A stretch of DNA of 64,000 nt, taken from positions 24,393,675 through 24,457,674 of the forward strand of contig NC_058046.1 of NCBI RefSeq assembly GCF_020085105.1, given 5' to 3'. This stretch comes from Siniperca chuatsi. Its lineage: Eukaryota > Chordata > Actinopteri > Centrarchiformes > Sinipercidae. Position numbers and translations under genes: made by a program. The notes under the pieces are model-generated. The model did no database searches. It was not told the DNA's origin and was given only the letters and a program-made list of their open reading frames with translations. How positions within the stretch are numbered: the stretch's first letter is position 1; each line of letters begins with the position of its first letter. Shown in pieces: positions 1 through 9,087 of this stretch.

Positions 1-238
1 CAAAGTGCTGTAGTTTGATTGGTCAGTGTTGACAACGTGGGCGTGGTTAGACGTCAATGTTTATGTAGCCCGCTGTCTGTGTATGTAACACAGCACCAAG
101 GACTCTGCAATGTGATTTCTTGACATTGATTTGTTTTCCTATCATTTTACTCGCTGTCTTCGCCACATTATGCACCAGCTTTTGATATGGGGAACCATTA
201 GCAGGTGAAACACGGAGGAAATCGAGGAAAAAGCCGGG
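1..238 (+). promoter_or_regulatory. pdxp: pdxp upstream/5'UTR region
   Basis: This is the sequence directly before the pdxp start codon. It holds an inverted CCAAT box (ATTGG, 18-22), a GC/CACCC-like motif (GGGCGTGG, 39-46) and a CRE-like ACGTCA (51-56) in close spacing, which is common in TATA-less teleost promoters. No TATA box is obvious. The transcription start is not known, so the split between promoter and 5'UTR is inference. Confidence 0.45.
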
Positions 239-2513
239 ATGGCAGGAGCCTTTGGGCTCAAAGGCTGCCAGAAAATTCGAGGTCCGCAGATTAGAAATCT
301 GCTTGAGGCGAAGGACTTCATTCTCTTCGACTGCGACGGGGTCATATGGCACGGAGAGAAGGCGATAACGGGCGCGACGAAGGTGGTGAGTTCGCTGATC
401 CGGCTCGGCAAAAACGTAGTGTTCGTCACCAACAACAGCACCAGGCCCCGGGAGAATTATGTGCACAAGTTCGACCGGCTGGGCTTCACCGACGTGATGC
501 TGGAGCAGATCTTCAGCTCGTCGTACTGCTCGGCTCTCTACCTGAGAGACGTCGTCAAGATCTGTGGCCAGGTGTTTGTCATCGGCTGCGACGGACTGCG
601 CAGAGAGCTGCAGGAGGCGGGCATCCCCTGCGTGGAGGAGGCGGACGATCCGGACGCCACCATCTACGACTGCCCCCTGGCCTCGGACGTCAAGGCAGTG
701 CTGGTGGGACATGATGATAAACTGACTTTTCTCAAACTGGCCAAAGCCTCCTGCTACCTGAGGGACCCGGACTGTCTGTTCCTGGCCACCGACAACGACC
801 CCTGGCACCCTCTGTCAGGTGGAAGGATATTGCCAGGTATGGTGGTGGTGATGATGATGCTCAGTTTAGAGTATATATTTTTTTATTAGTGCCAATCACA
901 GATAGATTATTAAAAGGGTCTACAGGGCTCAGGCCCAGGAGCCTAAGGGGTCAGGGTGTCTTAATACAACTGCACGTTGCAGACTTAAGTTACAGTAAAT
1001 CTATATTATAAATAATAAAGCAATTTAAATGTGTGACAGCAGAATAGCCATGCTTGAAGAAAATGTAACCTGCATCACAGGTTTCCTTCAGTGTTTTCCT
1101 ATAATATTCATCCTACGCTATAGTATTATGTATGATATCTGTGGAGAGGAGTGTCAGTGTGGATCTGCTGAGACAGAAAGGTTTGGCGAGGACTTCTCTT
1201 CATGTCCAGCATGAACTAAATAGTTTCAACCAACAATAGAGCTTTAAGAAAGTTAAGGTTAACCTGCAAATTCTAGCTGCATTTCTGCTGTTACACACTT
1301 ATTTAGGCAAAAACACATTTAGACATGGTGTTCACTGTGATGGATTACCCATGGCTGAATGGGGTGGGGGGCTGGGCAAAAATTAGGCCCCCATTGACTG
1401 TCATTCTTCTCACTCTCTGTGCATTGTTTATGTACTCCATCACCCTTGAGGGGCCCACCATGTAGTGCACATGGCAGCTTCATTGCAGTATATTTAGTTT
1501 GGAACCCAAGGTACTAACCAGTACTCCTATGCCGAAATATCACCTGGCCTGAGCTTTGTGTCAGTTTGTGTTAATTTGATTAAACACAGATTTATTTAGG
1601 AATGAATATGCATCATGTAAGTGCAACATGAACTGATATGTTACAGGTATTAAAACTATTTCGCAGGGGCCTAAGATTAGGTGATAATGGGGCGGCCTGG
1701 TGGCCTAAGGGTTTAAGAAGTTTAAGTCAATCGCAATGACACTGGTTCAAGTCCAGCCTGAAGCCTTTGCTGCTCTCCCCTCATTTCCTGCCACGTCCCT
1801 ACTGTTGCTATAAAACAAAGACAAAAATGCTCCTAAAAAGATTAAGTAGTGACGCAGGACCTGCATGAATGCCATTAGCTTTAGCCATGTTTAGTTCCAG
1901 ACATTTTGCACTTAATCAAATTACCAAAAATCAACTGACACAAAGTGAACCTGAGTCTTTCAGGGCCCCAGGAAGTGTGAGTTGCCAGTTTTGCCCATTC
2001 AGCAATTTTTTATGTTGTACTGAAATGAATTGAAACCAGTAGCTCTTTGGAAAATAGCAATACTGCATTCAGAAATCTGAAAACATTAGGTGTAGGTGGT
2101 TGGGGGTGAGGATGTCTCTTAAGATTCACTTTAATCTAAACTTGCTCTTATCCTTACCCCCGGCAGGTTCTGGGTCCCTCATTGCAGCCCTGGAGGTGGC
2201 CTCAGGTCGCAAGGCCACTGTGATCGGCAAGCCCAGCCGCTTCATGTTCGAGTGCATCTCCAGTCAGTTCAGGGGGGTGGACCCCGCCCAGTGCCTGATG
2301 GTCGGGGATCGCCTAGAGACAGACATGCTGTTTGGGTCCAACTGCGGCCTCGACACCATGCTCACTCTCACCGGCGTGTCTCAGATCGAGGAGGCCCAGG
2401 AGTACAGGAATAGTGAGCTGACCACCAACCACAGCCTGGTGCCCAACTACGTGGTAGACACCATCGCTGATTTCTTACCTGCTTTTGAGGAACTGGACGA
2501 GCAGAGCAATTGA
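239..2513 (+). CDS. pdxp: Pyridoxal phosphate phosphatase (chronophin), HAD family
   Basis: Two coding exons, 239-836 and 2167-2513, joined at a phase-1 GT-AG intron, give a 314-residue protein. It dephosphorylates pyridoxal 5'-phosphate and, in mammals, also cofilin, in the cytosol. All HAD motifs are present: nucleophile motif FDCDGVIW with D31 and D33, motif II FVTNNST (64-66), motif III K221 in GKPSRF, and motif IV MVGDRLETD with D247 and D252. The cap-domain string DPWHPLSGG and the C-terminal SGRKA, MFECI and EEAQEY blocks resemble PDXP more than the sister enzyme PGP. The two-exon layout also fits PDXP as I recall it. The start ATG sits in a strong context (GCCGGGATGG). Exon 1 is GC-rich and exon 2 ends at TGA 2511-2513. 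The gene looks intact. The alternative is another phosphoglycolate-phosphatase-like paralogue. Confidence 0.88.
837..2166 (+). other. pdxp: pdxp intron 1
   Basis: This is the single pdxp intron, with donor CCAG|GTATGG and acceptor CCCCCGGCAG|GTTC. It carries a tRNA-derived SINE at about 1690-1845. Nothing else in it is recognised. Confidence 0.85.
1690..1845 (+). mobile_element. tRNA-derived SINE
   Basis: The left part looks tRNA-like: an A-box-like stretch (TGGCCTAAGGG, about 1700-1710) and a B box (GGTTCAAGTCC, 1744-1754). A body ending in CTCATTTCCTG and an A-rich tail containing AAAGACAAAAATGC follows. The same layout occurs in reverse at 38417-38572, which supports a dispersed family. 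No clean target duplication was found. The copy is diverged and lies inside the pdxp intron. Confidence 0.65.
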
Positions 2514-3230
2514 CGAGTCCTTTTGCCTCTAATATGGAGCACAGATCGCTTCTACTACATTTCAAGTGCAATGTTTAGTCTGGTGTTTGCAAAAAAAACA
2601 AAAAAAAACAATCCACAATTGTCAAAAAACTATAAATGCTCCTCAATACCAAGCCACGTATAGTGTAGAATATTCCCCCCACAATAATCAGTAGTCCAGT
2701 GCATACCTCGGTGTTTCTAATAGTGTTGTGCCCATTTGTGACTTGACAGTTCCTTGCTGTAAGTGTTTGTATTAATATCTGAATATACTGCACTTTCTTG
2801 TTCATTAAGTTCATAGGTTGTGTTTGACATTTGGTTTTGAACATCCAGAGGTATTTTTGTAAAGCCATAAATTGCTCTGTAACAGCATTCATGTGTGTAG
2901 GAGCTGGTAGTTAAATTTTTTTGCCAAAAGGCAGACATGTCCTTACTAATGCAGAATTGTTTTGTCATATGTGTTGTGCCTGGGTGTGACTTCTCCTTGA
3001 TTAATTCATGGCAAGAGGAGAAAATAAAAACTAAAACTGTGCAACTCTGGTAGAGACCAAGATGACAATCTGCCAGTCAGACAGGTGAAGTGTATATTCA
3101 CTTTAGGCCTTTCTGTCATGTCTGTGCAACTTGTGCCAATAGTCATCTGAGTAAATAAAACTTGCTGAATCTCATAGTTAGAAAACCAATAACACACGAA
3201 TAGTGGCCGCTCATACTGCACTGTTGTGAA
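2514..3230 (+). other. pdxp: pdxp 3'UTR (inferred)
   Basis: This AT-rich sequence follows the pdxp stop codon. AATAAA signals occur at 3022-3027 and 3154-3159 and could end the transcript. No other gene is visible here. The 3' end is inferred. Confidence 0.5.
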
Positions 3231-4133
3231 ATGTTGTTAATGTTTACCATATAGAGCATGCTAGCAACGGTAACAAAAATAAATACCTAAAATGAATCCT
3301 AAATGTGATGTTCATTTGTTGAAGACAATGGTGTCCTGTTATTACAGCATGATAAGACCACCACAATCAAAATACAATATTTCTTTTAATCATTTAAATC
3401 CAGTAGTTCACATGAACTCATTTCACTCAGTACTATTGCAACTTGATATCCAGCATCTCCTTGGCCTTGTTTAGCTCCAAAAAAACGCTCCGTGTATTGC
3501 AGTGAAAGGCATGAAAAACAAACAAACCTTCCGATATTTTTCTTCTATGTAGCAGAGCCTTGTTCTTGGATTTGGGTATGGTGGTATTATTGCAAATTAA
3601 GCTCAAACAAATTGCATGACAACATTAAAACCCAGAAAAATGTTGAGTTAAAAGGTGGGGTATGTGATTCTGGAGAAATCCAATACCACGACAAATATCA
3701 TGATGGAGAGCAAACCACGACACAGCAGGTAATGTAACTAACGTTACTCGTTGCTAGGTTGTGGGTTAGAAAACTGTCACTACAGTTGCTGCTAAGCTAA
3801 CATGCAGAGAGGACGAGACGGTTTCCCACCAGCAAACCGGCTCCAGACAGTGATATTCGCTGAATTTGACAAAAAAAAAAACGTGTTTTGGATTAGAATC
3901 ACATACCCCACCTTTAAGCTGGTATAATGTTAAGACTAAGGTTTAACAAAAACAAGAAATCTAAGGAATAATTGCAGTGAAATAAATAAGGAAAGGAAAA
4001 CCTAGAAGCTATCGTTATGGCTTTGCTGTGTGTAATACAATGAAGATGTCCTTCAGAATGAGCTTGAAATACAATTAAGATTTAATAAATAAAAAATAAA
4101 AATATGTACATTTTAACAGGATTTAAGAAATAC
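3231..4133. other. Intergenic pdxp / mrps36
   Basis: This AT-rich spacer lies between the convergent 3' ends of pdxp and mrps36. A TTAA-flanked palindromic miniature transposon (3648-3917) is the only structure recognised. Confidence 0.6.
3648..3917. mobile_element. TTAA-flanked MITE with long terminal inverted repeats
   Basis: The left end AGGTGGGGTATGTGATTCT (3653-3671) is matched by its reverse complement at the right end (about 3895-3913). The tetranucleotide TTAA stands at both outer edges (3648-3651 and 3914-3917). The interior has no reading frame. TTAA duplication plus inverted ends suggests a non-autonomous piggyBac-type element, but the family name is inference. Confidence 0.7.
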
Positions 4134-4139
4134 TTTATT
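4134..4139 (-). terminator. mrps36: mrps36 poly(A) signal
   Basis: TTTATT on the plus strand is AATAAA on the coding strand. It lies about 110 bases past the mrps36 stop codon at 4247-4249, giving a short 3'UTR. Confidence 0.55.
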
Positions 4140-4246
4140 CTACATCATGCCTCATGTGGCATTAGGTTCTCTTGTGCTGAGGAACAGAATTAAAGACACA
4201 CACTGATCTCCAACAGATAAGGACTTTGGTTGCAGTGACTTTCATG

Positions 4247-5460
4247 TCACTCTGGTCCACCGCGCTGTGGAAAAGAAAGAAAATAGAATACAAATCTGTA
4301 AAAACATTTCTATTTACCAATAAGGAACATGACATGGAAGCTGCTCATACATGACACTCTCTCTAAATAGGCTAACTTTATTTAGGTTCACATTTTTTTT
4401 TGTAATTTTCATAAGATGGGAATGCAGAGTTAGGGTAAACTTGTTTAATATTATTCCTATAATAAATCCACTGGAATTCCTTTATGTCAGTGCAAACCAA
4501 AAGTCCACCTTCCAATCTATTTGATGACATTTTAGTTTTGGAGTACACTGAAACATCACATTAACTATATGCACAGTACCAAGGCAGACAACAGTTCAAA
4601 TCTATAGGAGTTTTAAGGCCAAAAGGTTACTATGTAGTTTTATCTTAAACAAAGGATAAAGGTTATGTTCTAACTGATACCAAGATGTAGGTGGTCTGTT
4701 TGACCCCTCACCTGGATGTAGTCCATTTCATCCACTGTCAACGGTCTCCTGCGGTACCTTGCAGTTAGTTGCTGAATAGAGGCCAGGGTGTCTGGCGTGC
4801 CTGGGATTGGGGTCAAAGGTACATGAGGTCTTGATAATGGAGGCGGCGCTGCAGCTGAAGGGGAACCTGGAGTGTCGTGTGCTGGGAGGTTAACTGCTAA
4901 CGTTTTCAACGCCTCTTGGGCTAGAAAGGGAGAGAAAAAAGTTGCTACTGATAAAAGGAGAAATCCGAAATCATCAATGGAGAAAACATTACAAACTGGG
5001 TAAATCATAACTGTTGAGGCCCTTAAGCAAATTTTCCTGAGCAAAATTCATTCAATCTTTGCTAAATGTTTTCATTATATGACTGTCGAGTATTTCATCT
5101 ATCGGAGTGTTGTAAAAAACAGTTCACATGTAGGCCAAGCTGTAGGTTCAAATGAGTTGTTGAAGTGATAATCTTGCATTGGATACCCTTATACGCTGTT
5201 TAAATTCAGTAATTTCAAACTGCAGTGCAGCCTTACTCTAAATACAGTATCTCAACCTGAAGAGATGTTGACATCTGGCCATGAAACAATAAAATAGGCC
5301 AGGAAGTACCAGTTAAACCACCAAGAGCTGTTATTTAGGGTGGGTTCCTTCATTTAGGTCTATCTGACCATTATTCACTTTCTTCATACTCACCATTGGG
5401 CTTGGGGATGCCTTGTCTTTTGGGGAACTTGATCAGAGGAGCGTGAGGCCGAACAGCCTG

Positions 5461-5494
<34 letters not shown>

Positions 5495-6910
5495 AAATCA
5501 ACAGCTGTGTGAATTAAGAATTGTGTGTTAGTTAAAGGTTCAGTTAACCCAAAACCAAACAAATATTTTCCCACTTCCCCAATGAGGTATCTAGCCATAC
5601 ACATAGTTTTATCTGCTGACTTTCTGAGGTATCTGCCGCTGAGACTGAAACCACATACTGTGGAGGTGAAAAGAACTTGTTTGCGGAGTGCAAAAAAATC
5701 AATTCAAACAAAAATTACAATTTAAAAGCAACTTGTCTTTACAGAATGAGCTTGTTTCTCAGGATAATTTATACTCCTCGATTTGGGCAGAATAACCAAT
5801 GTTTTACACAGTGCAAAAAGCTGCCAGCAAAGTGTGTGGATTACCTGGGTAACTGGGACATTGTTTCTTGACGTTTACAAATGACATATTTTTAAAGCTT
5901 TGACCACCAGAGTATTTCAGCAGCAGATACCTCAAAACATGGGCAGTTAAAACTTACAAATAACTGTTTGTCTAGCTGCCACTTGAGTAATTAGGACAAG
6001 TTTTTTTGTGATTTAAATAACTCCTCAATGAGACGATAGCCTCAGGTACATGTTGTGTGAGTCTCCTGTCACAGTCTTAGATAACAATAACTTGGATCCA
6101 TACTGTTACTGAAACAGTCAGTCAGTTGATATAGTAACATAATTCAATTTGCATTGTCACTGTAAATTGAATATCTTTGGGTTTTGGAGTGAACAAAACA
6201 AGGCAAATTTTAAGACGGCACCTCGGTCTGCAAAATACTGAGAGGCATTCAAACTATTTTCAGACATCAGAGACGTAAAACAATTATTCAACTAATCGAA
6301 AAAAAATATTCAAAAGATGAATCGATTATGAAGTCCGTACAAACATTGTTTACATGATTAATGTAAAACATGTAAAAAGGCTGTCAGACACAGTATCTTT
6401 GTCATTGAGCAAGAGAACAGAACAAAATGACTAAATACTGAGTGACTGAATAACTCTAGTCAACAACGGGTTTCTGTCCTACGGCTACTCTTAGGTAAAT
6501 TTCAGATCTGGACAAAGTTATCTACTTCCTGAACAGATCTGAGTCCAGCAATCAGCCGTGACAAACTGGACTAACAGCACTGCCGAAACAGTGAAAATGT
6601 AGCTAACGTTAATATTGATTTTACTCAGTAAAAGGCTTTTCTGCTGCTGTCTCAACGTGATAAAATAACTGAGTGTTTTGCGGTTTAACAAGGACACCAA
6701 CAAGGGTACGACGGTATTTTGTCACCCAAAAAGGCCCGACCAAAATAAGTCATCAATTGTTCACAACAACAGAAAAGCGAGGATTTCCTCCATAACGTTC
6801 ATCTGAGCTCAACACACCGATGTCTAGAGTAATTAGGTTTTCAGGAGCAGCGTTACCTGTATAACTCGGGCAGCGGGAGCAGACATTTTGGAGCTGACTT
6901 TGCTCCCCAT
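4247..6910 (-). CDS. mrps36: Alpha-ketoglutarate dehydrogenase component 4 (MRPS36/KGD4)
   Basis: Four coding exons on the minus strand: 6910-6857, 5457-5394, 4920-4712 and 4264-4247. They give a 114-residue protein (human 103). The product is a small mitochondrial adaptor, first listed as ribosomal protein S36, that links the E3 subunit to the 2-oxoglutarate dehydrogenase complex. The N-terminal MGSKVSSK block, the VRPHAPLIKFPKR block matching human VKPHTPLIRFPDR, the C-terminal YRRRPLTVDEMDYIQ block matching YRRKLVSQEEMEFIQ, and the terminal RGGPE encoded by the last 18-base exon all fit the family. Splice phases agree across every junction (0, 1, 0). The middle is Ala/Pro/Ser-rich and longer than in human. 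The acceptor of intron 1 runs through a (TG)n microsatellite. The gene looks intact. Confidence 0.92.
5461..5493. repeat. (CA)12(TA)n microsatellite at a splice acceptor
   Basis: Twelve CA units (5461-5484) followed by a TA run lie immediately against mrps36 exon 2. On the coding strand the intron ends in (TG)n then CAG, so the repeat occupies the place of the usual pyrimidine tract. Confidence 0.95.
5530..5700 (+). repeat. Dispersed repeat, family shared with 36050-36215
   Basis: Within mrps36 intron 1. The order of short blocks (CCCACTTCCCC, GAGGTATCT, CTGAGGTATCTGCCGCTGAGA, ACTGTGGAGGTGAA) is repeated in diverged form at 36050-36215 (CTCACTTACCTCC, GAGATACCAG, CTGAGATTTCTGCCCGC, CTATGGAGGTGAATGG). 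It is non-coding and its class is unknown, probably a non-autonomous DNA element. Confidence 0.5.
5700..6856 (-). other. mrps36: mrps36 intron 1, remaining part
   Basis: AT-rich intron sequence. A short stretch at about 6276-6340, with AATCGATTAT and ATTCAACTAATCG, resembles the hAT-like element at 17001-17260 but is too worn to define. Nothing else is recognised. Confidence 0.5.
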
Positions 6911-6990
6911 GACGACCTCAGCTTTACTTCCGGTATAAAAAAAAAGCTCCTTGTAGCTGCTGAAACACACCACAAGATGGCGCTGTTGTC
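6911..6990 (-). promoter_or_regulatory. mrps36: mrps36 proximal promoter/5'UTR with ETS and YY1-like sites
   Basis: Directly upstream of the mrps36 ATG is an ETS motif (ACTTCCGG on plus, 6926-6933). About 40 bases further is AAGATGGCGC (6974-6983), matching the YY1 consensus core. ETS plus YY1 near the start is typical of TATA-less promoters of nuclear genes for mitochondrial proteins. The site assignments rest on motif matching only. Confidence 0.55.
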
Positions 6991-8790
6991 ATTCTAAACA
7001 GTGGAGTATATACCATAACATACAGACGATGCAGCTAATGATAATGGTGCAGGGGGGTGACATGCTCATCAGAGCCTACAGATGAATAGCATCAATAGGA
7101 GATTGAGTTTTACAGGATACAGCAAGAATATTCATCTTCATAACGCATGTAATTAAGACTAGAATGCGTAAATTAATAATATTTTATTAGCTATAACGTT
7201 ACCTTACCTCTAGCTATCTGTGGCGATTATAGCAAGCAGCCGACAGATGTGTTGTCCCAATGATTGGGACAAATCCTTAGACCATACTGCAGCCTTATCA
7301 CTCCGGGTTGTAAGTTAGCCTCCTGTCAATAAAGGACATACAAAAATAGACCGATAAAAGACCTTAATCCACTACAAAGCAAAACCAGTCGAGGTCCAGT
7401 AAGACTCCAAAGGCTTTTATTCCTCATAAAGCAATTAAAAGGTAAGAATATTGTCTGTATAATAACTGAAAATATCAATACAAGACTACTATGCTAGGCA
7501 AAGACAAATACCATACCCTATTTTTAATTTCACTTCACCTTTGGGGAAAAAAACTGTTAACTTGGTCAGGTGGTCAAGGCTTGTCCAATCAAAGACGAGG
7601 AGATGAGCAGAGATGTTTCACATAAGAAGATGTATCACCAGCAGAAAATTTACAGCGCGCTTTAAACAAGCTAAACTACGAATCCCTCATGCGGCATTGC
7701 ACAAATGCATAATAATTAGAGCTTATTTAATTTTGCCCTTCCATAATGTTCGGGACTCACAAGAGTGAGTCAAAATCAAAGCAGATATCTCAACTTTTTG
7801 TCCCTATTATGGGTCAAAATGCTGTATCCTACAATTTCCATAATGTAACTTAATAGCATCTTTCATTTGGCCCTCCCTGACTGGTAAATGTCTGAATGTC
7901 TTCTAAACCCCATGCCCCTACAGTTTGTAAAGCAGACATCCAAGCCCAAGACATGACCTGGGTTATAAAACACTTTATTCAACAGTTTTCACAGGCTGAG
8001 TAATACTGTTCACGAAGAGTAAACTCATCTTGACCTGAACTTGTAAAATCAGTGCCCCTTTAATACAAATCATAAACCTTTTAACAGAAAATACTGTAGA
8101 ACAAGTCTTGTTTCTGATACCACTTAAAGAATAGTTTAAAAAACAAAACAACACAGTCCCAACTTGTTACAATTACTGCTAGCTGGTGAAACATCTTTCC
8201 TATAAGACTCTTTGTAGCCAATGTCAAACATATGGGCCATGATGTCAGAACACCGCCATCTACTGGTTTCCTCAATCATTGCACGATTCACTAAAGCCTT
8301 GTAATGTTAAGTGTCTATCTTTACTCGTGTAATTCCGCATTCATAAATAATAAAGCCCATCTCCAGCCCTTGAACCACAGTGTGGGACTAAGGGATTTCC
8401 AGACCTTTATGGCATGTTCTGACATTATATTGTGCAGACTGCAGAGAGCCACTTGGGTGGCAATATGTGTATGTTGTTAAATGTAAACTTAACAGGCCTA
8501 CAATTAATCAGACATTTCAGTCTCTTTTTCCTTTTCCATGGCAAGAATAAGCCCACTGATATAGACCCAAGCATCAAATGGCACTTCTCATTGCATTGGA
8601 GCTTTGCTATAGTCTATATTGTATTTGTCCATGTATTATAGCTCTTTCCAATAATAAATGTGTTTGTGAGCATGATGATCACATATCTCCAGATGATGGA
8701 ACTGATGAAGTAGAGATACCCCTACCCCGTCTCCACCCACCCATCCACAGCAAGAAACTACATCTCAACAGTCAAGTGACCAATTCACAT
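6991..8790. other. Intergenic mrps36 / bhmt
   Basis: AT-rich spacer with no supported gene. It holds one copy of a dispersed repeat (7963-8063). The stretch CGCCATCTACTGG (near 8252) is a string common in worn fish repeats. Confidence 0.5.
7963..8063. repeat. Dispersed repeat, copy A (shared with 30249-30350)
   Basis: The order CTTTATTCAACAGTTTTCAC, GAGTAATACT, GTAAAATCAGTG and CCCTTTAA is found again, diverged, at 30249-30350. It is non-coding. Hand alignment suggests roughly 70% identity. Confidence 0.5.
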
Positions 8791-8796
8791 TTTATT
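8791..8796 (-). terminator. bhmt: bhmt copy 1 poly(A) signal
   Basis: TTTATT on plus is AATAAA on the coding strand, about 290 bases beyond the stop codon of bhmt copy 1. It is a plausible end of a short 3'UTR. Confidence 0.5.
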
Positions 8797-9087
8797 AGAT
8801 TCTTTTTTTTTAATTGAACAAACTGGTCCAGAGTCATGGAAAACAAAAAGGTCCCGATCTTAACGTGGGCCGACTCCTAACTCGAGACACCACTGTGGCT
8901 TCACATAAACTACAGTTTTACAATCAACAGATGCACACAACAGTGCCAGTCTCAAGTGAAGATTCGGCCCCCGACAATATATTTGTTAGGTTCAGTACTG
9001 TATGCAGATAGAGCACACCACTGTGCAGCGTGAGTAGCTCCACGACACGGCTGTTTGACTCAGCTCTGCAGCCAGAGACAGACTAAC

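Noticed and set aside
47-808. 253-codon minus-strand frame over pdxp exon 1
   Set aside because: It is the antisense shadow of GC-rich pdxp coding sequence, with no family match and a composition explained by the real gene on plus.
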